From positions 4,738,501 through 4,802,500 of the forward strand of contig NZ_CP106869.1 in the NCBI RefSeq assembly GCF_025665335.1: a stretch of 64,000 bases of DNA. The letters run 5' to 3'. Positions 11,834 to 20,343 of this stretch are shown piece by piece. Source of the stretch: Xanthomonas sp. AM6 (GTDB taxonomy: Bacteria > Pseudomonadota > Gammaproteobacteria > Xanthomonadales > Xanthomonadaceae). The notes below the pieces were generated by a model, which saw only the letters and a list, made by a program, of their open reading frames with translations, was not told where the DNA came from and did not search any database. Positions within the stretch are counted from its first letter, which is position 1; every line of letters begins with the position of its first letter. A program made the position numbers and the translations under genes.

Positions 11834-12559
11834 TCAGAACAGGCCGAAGCGCTTCCTGGCCACGTTGACGCGGCCGGGGTCGACGATGTCCTTGACGCCC
11901 TTGGCATCGAAGCGGTCCAGCAAGGCGTCGCAGCCCTTCTTCAGCTTGAGCGCCATCTCTTCCGGATACAGCGGCACGATCGCCATGAACGCGATGGTCT
12001 TGTCGGCATCGATGACCAGCTCGCCGAACGCGTCCGGCGCGCTCAGCGGCGGCAGCACGATCGCCCCGTCGAAGCCGACCCCGGGCGCGTACGGCTCGGC
12101 CGGGTCGCCGTTGGGAACGGTGTGGCCGAAGCCCAGCCAGGTGGCGTGCTTGTGCGGCAGCCGCGCCAGGGTCTTGAGCAGGCGCACCGGCCAGTAGTGG
12201 CGTTCGTCCTGAAAGTCCTCGTGCTGGACCGGCCAGTCCGCAGGCAGGGTCAGCATCAGCTCCATGTGCCGCGGCGCCCCCACATCCTCGGGCAGCGCCA
12301 TCGGCAGATCGCTCATGCCCGAGGTCACCAGCCGCAGGTAGGGGACGTCCGCGGTGGCCGGCACCACGTGCACGTCCAGGTGTACGGTATCGGAGACGAT
12401 TTCGTGGAACACGCCCGAGATCGGCCCCAGGTGCCGTTCGATATGCGCGCTGATCTGCTCGATGCAGGCATCGCCTTGGGCCGGCGCGACGTCCTTCTCC
12501 TGCGTGTGCAGCAGGATCGGGCTGCCGCCCGGGCTGATCTCGTCGAATTGGTCGCTCAT
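11834..12559 (-). CDS. Suppressor-of-fused (SUFU) domain protein
   Basis: A 241-aa cytoplasmic protein (no signal peptide or membrane segment). The segments HLDVHVVPATADVPYLRLVTSGMSD, ELMLTLPADWP, WPVRLLKTLARLPHK and HTVPNGDPAEPYAPG are those of the bacterial SUFU family. Start at the ATG 12559. It lies 82 bp after parB on the same strand and 55 bp before the epimerase. Some bacterial SUFU proteins act as immunity proteins in polymorphic-toxin loci, but no toxin is adjacent here, so a general housekeeping or unknown role is more likely. Function not known. Confidence 0.85.
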   Translation of the reverse strand: MSDQFDEISPGGSPILLHTQEKDVAPAQGDACIEQISAHIERHLGPISGVFHEIVSDTVHLDVHVVPATADVPYLRLVTSGMSDLPMALPEDVGAPRHMELMLTLPADWPVQHEDFQDERHYWPVRLLKTLARLPHKHATWLGFGHTVPNGDPAEPYAPGVGFDGAIVLPPLSAPDAFGELVIDADKTIAFMAIVPLYPEEMALKLKKGCDALLDRFDAKGVKDIVDPGRVNVARKRFGLF

Positions 12560-12641
12560 GCAGTGCTCCCGGTTGGTGGCCACGGGTGGTTGCGGCAGTG
12601 CTCCGGTCCGGGCCGGCGAGGGTGCCGTGGCCGGCGTGGAC

Positions 12642-13568
12642 TCAGCCCTGCCGCGCGCGCAGCCGCTCCAGCACGCCGTCCAGCGTGTCCAGGTCGGTGT
12701 AGTGGATCACCAGCTTGCCCTTGCCACCGCGGCCATGGGCGATGGCGACCTTGGTGCCCAGCGATTCGGACAGCTCGGTTTCCAGCGAGGCGATGTCGGC
12801 CTGCGGCGCGGTGCGGCCGGGCTTGGGCTTGCGGTTGTTGGGCACCTTGCCGGCGGCGAACTGCTGCGCGCGGTGCTCGACCTCGCGCACCGACCAGCCC
12901 TGGTCGGCGGCGTCGGAGGCCAGGCGGCTGGCCAACTCCGGCGACAGCGTCAGCAGCGCGCGCGCATGGCCCATCTCCAGGCGCCCGGCTTCCAGCAGCG
13001 CGCGGATCGCCGGCGGCAACTCCAGCAGGCGCAGCAGGTTGGACACCGAGGCGCGCGAGCGGCCCACCGCTTCGGCGGCCTCGGCGTGGGTCAGCGCGAA
13101 TTCGTCGATCAGCCGCTGCAGCGCCTGCGCTTCCTCCAGCGGGTTGAGGTCCTCGCGCTGGATGTTCTCGATCAGCGCCATGGCGATGACGGTGCGGTCG
13201 TCGAGCTCGCGCACCACCACCGGCACTTCGCTCAGCCCGGCCAGCTGCGAGGCGCGCCAGCGGCGTTCGCCGGCGACGATCTCGAACCTGCCCGGCTCCA
13301 GCTCGCGGGCGACGATCGGCTGGATCACCCCCTGCGCCTTGATCGACTCGGCCAGCTCCTGCAGCTTGCCCTCGTCCATTTCCTGGCGCGGCTGGTACTT
13401 GCCCGGCTGCAGCTGCCCGACCGGCAGCTGGCGCAGGCTCTCGCCGGGCTGCGCCTCGTCGTTGGGCGCCGGCGCGGCCGTGGCGCCGCCCTTCGGGCCC
13501 AGCAGCGCTTCCAGGCCGCGGCCGAGGCCGCGCTTCTTCGCTCCGAGGGCGGGGGGCTTGGCGCTCAT
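12642..13568 (-). CDS. parB: Chromosome-partitioning protein ParB
   Basis: 308-aa CTP-dependent DNA clamp that loads at parS and spreads to organise the origin. Seen in order: basic N-terminus with KKRGLGRGLEALLG (ParA-stimulating motif), box I around PVGQLQPGKYQPRQ, box II GERRWRASQLAG, the helix-turn-helix THAEAAEAVGRSRASVSNLL, and a C-terminal dimer region ending LDTLDGVLERLRARQG. The ATG at 13568 overlaps the parA stop by one base, so the genes are translationally coupled. No canonical parS palindrome was seen in the window. Confidence 0.96.
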   Translation of the reverse strand: MSAKPPALGAKKRGLGRGLEALLGPKGGATAAPAPNDEAQPGESLRQLPVGQLQPGKYQPRQEMDEGKLQELAESIKAQGVIQPIVARELEPGRFEIVAGERRWRASQLAGLSEVPVVVRELDDRTVIAMALIENIQREDLNPLEEAQALQRLIDEFALTHAEAAEAVGRSRASVSNLLRLLELPPAIRALLEAGRLEMGHARALLTLSPELASRLASDAADQGWSVREVEHRAQQFAAGKVPNNRKPKPGRTAPQADIASLETELSESLGTKVAIAHGRGGKGKLVIHYTDLDTLDGVLERLRARQG

Positions 13569-14365
13569 CAGACGGTCTCCATGGCCGGGGCGGCCCTGTT
13601 GCGTTCGTTGCGGCGGCGCACGATCTCGCCGGCCAGGCCGAGGTAGGCGACGCCGCCGCGCGAGGTGCGGTCGTAGCCGACGATGCTCTGGCCGTGGCTG
13701 GGCGCCTCGGCCAGGCGCACGTTGCGCGGCACGATGGTGCGGAACACCTTGTCGCCGAAGTGGTTGGTCAACTCCGCCGACACCGCGTTGGCCAGGTTGT
13801 TGCGCACGTCGAACATGGTGCGCAGCACGCCCTCGATCTCCAGGGTCGGGTTGAGGTTGGCGCGCAGCGCCTCGATGGTCTCCAGCAGCGCGGTCAGCCC
13901 TTCCAGCGCGTAGTACTCGCACTGCATCGGCACGATGATCGAGTCGGCGGCAGTCAGCGCGTTCAGGGTCAGCAGCGACAGCGCTGGCGGGCAATCGATC
14001 AGGATGAAGTCGTACTCGGCGCGCAGCGGCGCCAGCGCGGTCTTCAGCCGCTGCTCGCGCGCCGGCTGGTCCATCAGCTGGATCTCGGCGGCGGTCAGGT
14101 CGATGTTGCCGGGCAGCAGGTCGAAGCCTTCCGGCGCGGTCACCCGGATCTGCGCGGCGCTGCTTTCGCCCAGCAGCACGTCGCAGGTGGAGGCGGCCAG
14201 CTCGCGCTTGTCGATGCCGCTGCCCATCGTCGCGTTGCCCTGCGAATCCAGGTCCACCAGCAGCACGCGCTGCGGCTGGCGCGCGAGCGCCGCCGCCAGA
14301 TTGACCGCGGTGGTGGTCTTGCCGACGCCGCCTTTCTGGTTGGCGATGGCGATGATGCGGGCCAT
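13568..14365 (-). CDS. parA: Chromosome-partitioning ATPase ParA
   Basis: 265-aa deviant Walker-A ATPase that forms the nucleoid gradient moving ParB-parS complexes. Start MARIIAIANQKGGVGKTTTA contains the deviant Walker A (KGGVGKTT, residues 11-18), followed by the LVDLDSQGNAT Walker A' aspartate and IDCPPALS Walker B. The absence of an N-terminal HTH identifies it as the chromosomal (type Ib/Soj) kind rather than a P1-type plasmid ParA. It is between rsmG and parB in the conserved order. Confidence 0.96.
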   Translation of the reverse strand: MARIIAIANQKGGVGKTTTAVNLAAALARQPQRVLLVDLDSQGNATMGSGIDKRELAASTCDVLLGESSAAQIRVTAPEGFDLLPGNIDLTAAEIQLMDQPAREQRLKTALAPLRAEYDFILIDCPPALSLLTLNALTAADSIIVPMQCEYYALEGLTALLETIEALRANLNPTLEIEGVLRTMFDVRNNLANAVSAELTNHFGDKVFRTIVPRNVRLAEAPSHGQSIVGYDRTSRGGVAYLGLAGEIVRRRNERNRAAPAMETV

Positions 14366-14466
14366 GCGGGGAGCCTCGTCGGCGATGGGTGGGACCGGGC
14401 ATTATGCGGGCACACCCCCCCGGGGCGGAAATCGGCGTCGGCGTCCGGGCCGCCGCCCTCCCCGGC

Positions 14467-15108
14467 TCAGCCGCGCTCGACCACCACCAGGTGGCGGTCC
14501 GCGCCCAGGCCCGGCACCTGCAGCGGGTGCACCGCCTGCGCCACCCAGCCCGGCGGCAACGCGGCGATCTCCTCGTCCGGGCGCACGCCCTTCATCGCCA
14601 GCAGCAGCCCGCCCGGGCGCAGCAGGTGGCCGCCGACGGCGACGATGCCGGCCAGCGTGTCCAGCGCGCGCGCGGTCAGGAAATCGTAGGCCCCGGGCTC
14701 GTCCACCGCCTCGGCGCGCGATTCGGCCACGCGCGCGTTGTCCAGGCGCAGCTGGCGCACCGCCTCGCGCAGGAACCGCGCCTTCTTGCCGTTGCTCTCG
14801 ACCAGGGTCACCCGCAGCCGCGGCCGCGCGATCGCCAGCGGGATCCCCGGCAGCCCGGGGCCGGTGCCCAGGTCGGCCAGCGTGCCCGCTTCCACGAACG
14901 GCTGCATCGCCAGCGAATCGAGCAGGTGCCGGGTGACCATCTCGTGCGGGTCGCGGACCGCGGTGAGGTTGTAGGTGCGGTTCCAGCGCGCCAGCAACGC
15001 CAGGTAGGCCAGCAGTGGCGGCGCCAGCGCGGCGGCGTCCAGGCCTTGCGCGCGCAGGCCCTGGTCGAGCGCGGCGCGGACGGAGTCGGGGAGGGAGGCG
15101 TCGTTCAT
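14467..15108 (-). CDS. rsmG: 16S rRNA (guanine527-N7)-methyltransferase RsmG
   Basis: 213-aa SAM-dependent methyltransferase modifying G527 of 16S rRNA. Start chosen at the ATG 15108 ([17 protein letters not shown]); the frame extends upstream through a REP element without coding sense. Motifs seen: [25 protein letters not shown] (the NLT-HxxDS signature), and the SAM-binding [17 protein letters not shown]. It lies upstream of parA, the arrangement common near chromosomal origins, though no origin is visible here. Confidence 0.95.
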   Translation of the reverse strand: MNDASLPDSVRAALDQGLRAQGLDAAALAPPLLAYLALLARWNRTYNLTAVRDPHEMVTRHLLDSLAMQPFVEAGTLADLGTGPGLPGIPLAIARPRLRVTLVESNGKKARFLREAVRQLRLDNARVAESRAEAVDEPGAYDFLTARALDTLAGIVAVGGHLLRPGGLLLAMKGVRPDEEIAALPPGWVAQAVHPLQVPGLGADRHLVVVERG

Positions 15109-15210
15109 CGCAGGATTATCGCAGGTGCCGCCACTCCGAGCGCCGTGGCTGTGCGCCACGTCTCCACGCGAGAGCGCTGCGTGGCCGCGGCAGGCGCGCC
15201 GGCGCTGCCT

Positions 15211-15280
15211 ATGTGGGAACGACGTCGGTCGCGACGGGCATTCCCAGGAGAGCGCGTCGCGACTGAAGTCGCTCCTACAG
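15211..15280. repeat. REP inverted pair upstream of rsmG
   Basis: A left copy atgtgggaacgacgtcggtc at 15211 and a right copy gtcgcgactgaagtcgctcc around 15256-15280 face each other around about 25 bp. It separates the phosphopantetheinyl transferase gene from rsmG. Confidence 0.75.
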
Positions 15281-15316
15281 GAACACCGCACAACGCCTGG
15301 TGGCGGCGCGTTGGCG

Positions 15317-15940
15317 CTACGCCGGCTCCAGCGGGTACCAGGCCAGCGCGGCGCGGTAGGCCGGCGCCGGCACCCATTCGTGCACCTGCCAGCGCGCGGC
15401 CGCGCCCAGCGCCGGGTCGCACCAGGCCAGGCGCAGGGCGCCGCCGGCGTCCTCGGCGAACCGCAGCCGGTGCAGCCCGAACGACAGCCCGTGGCCGTGC
15501 GCCTTCAGCAGCGCTTCCTTGGCGCACCACAGGCGGAAGAACAGCGCCTCGCGCGCCGGCTCGGCCAGCGCCTGCAAGCGCGCGACCTCGTCGGGATGGA
15601 AGAACCGCTGCGCCACCTCCAGCAGCCGCGGCCGCGGGCGTTGGTGCTCGATGTCCACGCCCAGCCGCGCGTGCGCGCCGATCCCCACCAGCAGATAGTC
15701 GCCGCTATGGCTCCAGCCGGTGCCGACGTGCGCCAGCGGCGCGTGCAGCCACGGCCGGCCGCGTTCGTCGCGGCGCAGCGGCAGTTGCGCTTCCGGGGTC
15801 GCCAGTTCGGCGGCGAGCAGGCGCCGCGCCTGCGCCTCGCCGGGCGTGCGCGGCGGATGCGGGCGCAGCCACAGCGCCACCGGGCCGAAGCGCCAGTCGG
15901 GCGGATCCGGCCGCAACGGGGCGTCGGCGGACGTACTCAC
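15317..15940 (-). CDS. 4'-phosphopantetheinyl transferase (Sfp/HetI type)
   Basis: A 207-aa enzyme that transfers phosphopantetheine from CoA to carrier proteins. The family motifs [10 protein letters not shown] (Mg-binding GVDIE) and [19 protein letters not shown] (WxxKEA) are present, as is the earlier [13 protein letters not shown] segment. The start is taken as GTG at 15940 ([15 protein letters not shown]); an in-frame ATG lies at 16051 but adds residues without family resemblance. Broad-range transferases of this class activate polyketide, NRPS or pigment carrier proteins; in Xanthomonas one acts in xanthomonadin/albicidin-type pathways, so the substrate remains open. Confidence 0.87.
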   Translation of the reverse strand: MSTSADAPLRPDPPDWRFGPVALWLRPHPPRTPGEAQARRLLAAELATPEAQLPLRRDERGRPWLHAPLAHVGTGWSHSGDYLLVGIGAHARLGVDIEHQRPRPRLLEVAQRFFHPDEVARLQALAEPAREALFFRLWCAKEALLKAHGHGLSFGLHRLRFAEDAGGALRLAWCDPALGAAARWQVHEWVPAPAYRAALAWYPLEPA

Positions 15941-16069
15941 GCCGCGTCCACGAACCGCAACGCCCGCTGCGCCGCGCGCGCCTCGGTACACGGTCGCTTC
16001 ACGGCAGCGCTCCTTAAATGGCCCCCGCCACACCGCTCCCGGTGCGGGCAAAACCGAGGAGTCTCATCC

Positions 16070-16321
16070 ATGGGCATCATCATCTGGTTGATCGTCGGCG
16101 GCATCGTGGGCTGGCTGGCCAGCATCATCATGCGCCGTGACGCACAGCAGGGCATCATCCTGAATATCGTGGTCGGCATCATCGGCGCGTTGATCGCCGG
16201 CTGGTTGTTCGGCGGCGGCATCAACCAGGCGATCACCCTGTGGACGTTCCTGTATTCGTTGATCGGCGCCGTCATCCTGCTGGCCATCGTCAACCTGTTC
16301 ACCCGCGGCCGCGCGCGCTGA
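16070..16321 (+). CDS. GlsB/YeaQ/YmgE family stress-response membrane protein
   Basis: 83-aa inner-membrane protein with three glycine-rich transmembrane helices: IIIWLIVGGIVGWLASIIM, then ILNIVVGIIGALIAGWLFGG, then LYSLIGAVILLAIVNLF. This is the transglycosylase-associated (GlsB/YeaQ) small family, tied to envelope stress. Start ATG 16070 has a GAGGAG-like ribosome site about 8 bases upstream. It is the only plus-strand gene among minus-strand neighbours and is followed directly by a strong hairpin terminator. Confidence 0.92.
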   Translation: MGIIIWLIVGGIVGWLASIIMRRDAQQGIILNIVVGIIGALIAGWLFGGGINQAITLWTFLYSLIGAVILLAIVNLFTRGRAR

Positions 16322-16345
16322 GCGCAGGCGCCACCGCAGGTGTGT

Positions 16346-16373
16346 GCAAACGCCCGGTCCGCCGGGCGTTTGC
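16346..16373. terminator. Hairpin terminator between convergent genes
   Basis: Perfect 12-bp arms GCAAACGCCCGG (16346-16357) and ccgggcgtttgc (16362-16373) with a 4-base loop, between the stop of the GlsB gene and the stop of the GFA gene. A/T-rich outer bases (caaa/tttg) on both sides suit termination in both directions. Confidence 0.8.
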
Positions 16374-16387
16374 GTATGCGGCGGCGC

Positions 16388-16819
16388 TCACGGGTCGTCG
16401 CGGTCGGACGGATGGTGCACGCCGTCGCTGACCGGCACCGCGATGGCCAGCGCATACGGGTCCACCCCTTCCAGGCAGCCGACGTTGTAGCCGTACTCGT
16501 TGGGATCGGAGCGGCGCTGGTGGTGCGTGTAGATCCCGCACACGCCGCAGAAATAGTGCTGCGCGGTCCGGGTATGGAAGGTGTACAGGCGCAGCGCCTC
16601 CGCGCCCTCGCGCAGGTGCAGCGCGGCCAGCGGCACCGAGGCGACGATCGCGCCGCGGCGGCGGCACAGCGAGCAGTTGCAACGGCGCGGGTCGACGATG
16701 CCGTGCGGCAGCTCCAGATCGATCTGCACCGCGCCGCAGTGGCAGCTGAGCCGGTGCAGCGGCGCGATCGCGGTGTCGCCGACCCTGTCCACGCAGCGGC
16801 GCAGGTGGCGCTCGTTCAT
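16388..16819 (-). CDS. GFA (glutathione-dependent formaldehyde-activating/CENP-V) family protein
   Basis: 143-aa zinc-binding protein of the Mss4-like fold. The paired cysteine motifs are visible: LSCHCGAVQIDL, RRCNCSLCRRRGA, and HYFCGVCGIYTHH, matching the CxC...CxxC arrangement of the GFA family. Start ATG at 16819 overlaps the xthA stop by 4 bases (ATGA), so it is the downstream partner of exonuclease III. Real biochemical role of most family members is unknown; a formaldehyde or glutathione link should not be assumed. Confidence 0.9.
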   Translation of the reverse strand: MNERHLRRCVDRVGDTAIAPLHRLSCHCGAVQIDLELPHGIVDPRRCNCSLCRRRGAIVASVPLAALHLREGAEALRLYTFHTRTAQHYFCGVCGIYTHHQRRSDPNEYGYNVGCLEGVDPYALAIAVPVSDGVHHPSDRDDP

Positions 16820-17595
16820 GCCTCGCCCTCCTCCAGTTCGATCCAGGCCGGCGCGTGGTCGCTGGGGCGTTCCCAGCTGCGCGGTTCGCGGTCGATGCCG
16901 GCGGCGCGGGTGCGCGCCTTCAGCGCGTCGGAGACCAGGGTCAGGTCGATGCGCAGGCCGAGGTTGCGGCGGAAGCCGGCCTGGCGGTAGTCCCACCAGC
17001 TGAAGACGCCGCCGTCTTCGTGGTGCAGGCGGAAGCCGTCGTGCAGGCCCAGCGCCTGCAGCCGGTGCAGCGCGCCGCGCTCGGCGGTGGAGGTGAGGAT
17101 GTGGTTGTCGCTCCACACCAGCGGGTCGTGCACGTCGCGCGCGTCCGGGGCGATGTTGAAGTCGCCCAGCACCACCATGCGCGGGTGCCGCTGCAGCTCG
17201 GCGGCGAGCCAGTCGTGCACCGCGTCGAGCCAGCGCAGCTTGTAGGCGTACTTGTCGGTGCCCACGTCCTGGCCGTTGACCACGTACAGGTTGACGATGC
17301 GCAGGTCGCCGACGGTGGCGGCGATGACCCGCTTCTGTTCGTCCTCCAGGCCGGGCACGCCGACCTGCACGTCGCTGGCCGGCGAGCGCGACAGGATCGC
17401 CACGCCGTTGTAGGTCTTCTGCCCGGCGAACACGCTGCGGTAGCCGGCTTCGGCCAGCGCCGTATCCGGGAACTTGTGGTCTTCCAGCTTGGTTTCCTGG
17501 ATGCCGACCACGTCCGGCGCGAAGGCCGCCAGCCACTGTTGCAGGTGCGGCAGGCGCACGTTGAGCGAGTTGACGTTCCACGAGGCGATTTTCAT
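16816..17595 (-). CDS. xthA: Exonuclease III (AP endonuclease)
   Basis: 259-aa Mg-dependent AP endonuclease/3'-5' exonuclease of base-excision repair. Start MKIASWNVNSLNVRLPHL is the family N-terminus; IQETKLEDHKFP carries the metal-binding Glu, LVVNGQ-type strand is NLYVVNGQDV, LGDFNIAPDARDVHD carries the Asp/Asn pair, and RPSDHAPAWIEL is the C-terminal catalytic Asp-His. Normal length. It overlaps the GFA gene by 4 bp, giving a two-gene operon. Confidence 0.96.
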   Translation of the reverse strand: MKIASWNVNSLNVRLPHLQQWLAAFAPDVVGIQETKLEDHKFPDTALAEAGYRSVFAGQKTYNGVAILSRSPASDVQVGVPGLEDEQKRVIAATVGDLRIVNLYVVNGQDVGTDKYAYKLRWLDAVHDWLAAELQRHPRMVVLGDFNIAPDARDVHDPLVWSDNHILTSTAERGALHRLQALGLHDGFRLHHEDGGVFSWWDYRQAGFRRNLGLRIDLTLVSDALKARTRAAGIDREPRSWERPSDHAPAWIELEEGEA

Positions 17596-17651
17596 GGCGC
17601 GCAGTTTAACCGCTGGCGGCGCGGACGCCGCGTCCCGCGCGCGTGGCGCCC

Positions 17652-19088
17652 TCAGCGCAGCAGGACGTCGATCATGCGCTGGATGCGCCGGTACGGCGGC
17701 TTCAGCAGGTCGCTGCCGGCCCAGCGCGACTGCCACAGGATCGGCAGCGCCTTGCTGAAGGCATCGAAGCCGGCGCGGCCGTGGTAGGCGCCCATGCCGC
17801 TGGGGCCGATGCCGCCGAACGGCAGCGCGTTGGCGGCGAAGTGCAGCAGGCTGTCGTTGACGGTGACGCCGCCGGCGACGGTGGCGTGCAGGATCGCGTC
17901 GATCTGGGCGCGGTCGTGGCTGAAGGGATACAGCGCCAGCGGCCGGTCGCGGCCGTTGACCAGCGCGATCGCCTCCTCCAGCGTGCGGTAGCTGCGCAGC
18001 GGCAGGATCGGGCCGAAGATCTCCTCCTGCATCAGCAGCGCGTCGTCGCCGGGCTGCAGCACCACGGTCGGCACGATCAGGCGTTCGCGCTCGGCGCGTT
18101 CGGGCTCGACGCTGGCCAGTTCGACCACCTCCAGGCCGCGCGCGCGCGCATCGTCCAGGTAGCCGCGCAGGCGCCGGTACTGGCCTTCGTTGACGATGCG
18201 GGTGTAGTCCTCGGCCACGGCGAAGTCGCCGTAGCGCGCCAGCACCTGCGCGCGCAGCGCCTGCACCAGCGCCGCGCGGCGGCCGGCGTCGATCAGCACG
18301 TAGTCCGGGGCGATGCAGGTCTGCCCGGCGTTGAACCACTTGCCGGTGGCCAGGCGCGCGGCGGCCTGCTCGAGCGGGTAGTCGGCGCAGACGATGGCCG
18401 GCGACTTGCCGCCCAGCTCCAGGGTCAGCGGGGTCAGGTTCGGCGCGGCGGCGGCCATCACCTTGCGCCCGACCGCGGTGGAGCCGGTGAACACCAGATG
18501 GTCCAGCGGCAGCGCGGCGAAGGCGCCGGCCACCTCGGCGCCGCCCAGCGCCAGCGCCACGCGCTGCGGCGGGAACACCTCGGCCAGCAGCGACTGCAGG
18601 AAGCGCGCAGTGCGCGGGGTGTGTTCGGAGGGTTTCAGGTAGACGTGGTTGCCGGCGGCGATCGCGGTGGCCAGCGGGATCAGCGCCAGGTTGACCGGGT
18701 AGTTCCACGGCGCGATCACTCCGACCACGCCGACCGGCACCGGCCGCACTTCGGCGCGCGCCGGCCACAGCCGCCAGCCGGCGCCGACGCGCTGCGGCCG
18801 CATCCAGCGCTTGAGGTGGCGCAGCAGGTGGTCGATCTCGCCGAGCACGGTCATGCCGTCGGCCAGCAGCGATTCGTGGCGCGAGCGATGGCCGAAATCG
18901 GCGGCGATGGCGTCGGCCATCTCCGGCAGGCGCCGCTTCAGCGCCGCGCGCAGGCGCAGCAGGTCGTCGCGGCGCTGCGCCCGGTCCGGCTTGGCCGCCT
19001 GCCAGGCCGCGCGCAGCCGCTGCAGCGTGGCCGGCAGGTCGGCGAGCGGCGTGTCGGTGGCGCTGGGTGCGGGGTCGGGTGTGGACAT
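17652..19088 (-). CDS. calB: Coniferyl-aldehyde dehydrogenase family protein
   Basis: 478-aa class-3-like aldehyde dehydrogenase. Catalytic Cys258 in WFNAGQTCIAP and general-base Glu224 in LTLELGGKSP are present; the PWNYPVNLALIPLATAIAAG segment and the C-terminal FGGIGPSGMGAYHG are also typical. It is close to coniferyl aldehyde dehydrogenases (CalB), which oxidise lignin-derived coniferyl aldehyde to ferulate, a sensible activity for a plant-associated bacterium. Substrate assignment rests on family resemblance only; other aliphatic or aromatic aldehydes are possible. It lies 56 bp upstream of xthA on the same strand. Confidence 0.85.
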   Translation of the reverse strand: MSTPDPAPSATDTPLADLPATLQRLRAAWQAAKPDRAQRRDDLLRLRAALKRRLPEMADAIAADFGHRSRHESLLADGMTVLGEIDHLLRHLKRWMRPQRVGAGWRLWPARAEVRPVPVGVVGVIAPWNYPVNLALIPLATAIAAGNHVYLKPSEHTPRTARFLQSLLAEVFPPQRVALALGGAEVAGAFAALPLDHLVFTGSTAVGRKVMAAAAPNLTPLTLELGGKSPAIVCADYPLEQAAARLATGKWFNAGQTCIAPDYVLIDAGRRAALVQALRAQVLARYGDFAVAEDYTRIVNEGQYRRLRGYLDDARARGLEVVELASVEPERAERERLIVPTVVLQPGDDALLMQEEIFGPILPLRSYRTLEEAIALVNGRDRPLALYPFSHDRAQIDAILHATVAGGVTVNDSLLHFAANALPFGGIGPSGMGAYHGRAGFDAFSKALPILWQSRWAGSDLLKPPYRRIQRMIDVLLR

Positions 19089-19200
19089 GGACGCACTATA
19101 CGATGCGGGCGCATGGCCCGATGTGGGTACTGCAGGACAGGCGTGGCGCGTCGGCGGCAGGCTAGCCGGGCCGCTTGTGCAGGTGCCGCAGGGTTTGCCG

Positions 19201-19380
19201 CGTCGCGACTGAAGTCGCTCCTACAAGGGGCGATCGGTGCGCGGCTCTTGTGGAGGGGCGTGGCCCCGACGGCTTCCGGCGTGTGGATGTGTGTCGCTGG
19301 CAATCCTGCAGGAGCCTCCCTGCCCTAGCGAACATGACGTGCGCCGAGTTGGTGTGTCGCGGCTGACGCCGCTCCTACAG
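19201..19380. repeat. Two REP elements in the calB upstream region
   Basis: Copies gtcgcgactgaagtcgctcc (about 19203) and gtcgcggctgacgccgctcc (about 19357), both in the same orientation, lie in the gap 19089-19419 between calB and the nucleotidase gene. No gene is seen in this gap; the calB promoter should lie in its left part. Confidence 0.75.
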
Positions 19381-19419
19381 GAGGCGTTTCGGCGCTGGCA
19401 CGCGCGGCAACGCGAGCGG

Positions 19420-20100
19420 TCATGTCTCCCCGAGCAGCAGGACCTGCAGCTGCGCCAGCGTCGCCACTTCGTAGTGCGGCACGATGCCGTCCGGCGCCGG
19501 TACACCGTGCGCGTTGACCCAGCAGGTGTGCAGGCCGGCGGCCAGGCCGCCGGCGATGTCGGCGTGCGGGTTGTCGCCGACCATCAGCACCTGCGCGCGC
19601 GGCGGATCGCCCAGTTGCGCCAACGCGTGTTCGAAGATGCGCGGATGCGGCTTGGCCACGCCCAGCTGCTCGGAAATGGCGAGGACCTCGAAACGGTCGT
19701 GCAGGCCGGTGCGCTGCAGCCGCGCCTGCTGCAGCGCGGTGAAGCCGTTGGTGACCAGGCCCAGCCGCGCATGCCCGCGCAGCGCGTCCAGCAAGGCCAC
19801 CGCACCGTCCAGCGGCGCGCACAGCTCGGCCATCGCCGCCAGGAACGCGGCGTTCAAGGTCTCCGGCGTGGTCTGCAGCCGCTGCGCCCACGCGTCGAAG
19901 CGGCGCTGCTGCAACTGCAGCGCGGTGATCGCGCCGTTCTGGTACTGCACCCACAGCGGCTGGTTGCGCGCGGTGTAGTCGGCGTAGTCCTGCTCGGCGA
20001 AGGCCACGCCGTAGCCGGCGAACATGCGCTGCAGGCCGGCATAGGCATCGAAGCGGAACAGCGTGTCGTCGGCGTCGAACAGGATCCAGCGGTAGCGCAT
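19420..20100 (-). CDS. yjjG: HAD-family pyrimidine 5'-nucleotidase, YjjG type
   Basis: 226-aa HAD hydrolase expected to dephosphorylate (non-canonical) pyrimidine nucleotides, a house-cleaning function. Motif I is FDADDTLFRFDAYAG, motif II the VTNGFTALQ segment, Lys in GVAKPHPRIFEHAL, and motif IV MVGDNPHADIAGG. Length matches YjjG (about 225). Start taken at ATG 20100 (MRYRWILFDADDTLF) as in the family; a further upstream ATG (20130) is possible. Confidence 0.9.
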   Translation of the reverse strand: MRYRWILFDADDTLFRFDAYAGLQRMFAGYGVAFAEQDYADYTARNQPLWVQYQNGAITALQLQQRRFDAWAQRLQTTPETLNAAFLAAMAELCAPLDGAVALLDALRGHARLGLVTNGFTALQQARLQRTGLHDRFEVLAISEQLGVAKPHPRIFEHALAQLGDPPRAQVLMVGDNPHADIAGGLAAGLHTCWVNAHGVPAPDGIVPHYEVATLAQLQVLLLGET

Positions 20101-20283
20101 GCGGCGGCCCGGAGAGGGATTGGCGCGCATGGTAAACGCTTGCCGGCGTCGGCCGCCCGGCCGCACGCGGCGTGGCGCTGCTGCGGCTGGTCGGTACCAC
20201 CGCGCCAAGGCAGGTTGTCGCCCGCGTTCGGATCGACGCCACCGGTGCCTTCGATCGCGATGGGCGCGCCTGCCGCAAACGAC

Positions 20284-20306
20284 GACGCCGGCACAGGGCC
20301 GGCGTC
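20284..20306. terminator. Hairpin after the MHS transporter gene
   Basis: Arms gacgccggc and gccggcgtc around a 5-base loop, extended by flanking cgac/gtcg pairs; on the minus strand it is followed by gtcgtttgc. It lies 38 bp beyond the transporter stop and probably ends the dcaP-MHS message. Confidence 0.6.
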
Positions 20307-20343
20307 GCAGTGCCGGGACATCCCGGCGCAAGGGTGCGCTCCG

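Noticed and set aside
12642-14365. Search for a parS site near parAB
   Set aside because: No tgtttcacgtgaaaca-like palindrome was found by eye in the window; similar fragments such as ccacgtgg lie inside genes and match only part.
12642-14402. Single large minus-strand frame covering parB and part of parA
   Set aside because: The parA part is in a different frame; the true genes overlap by one base at 13568.
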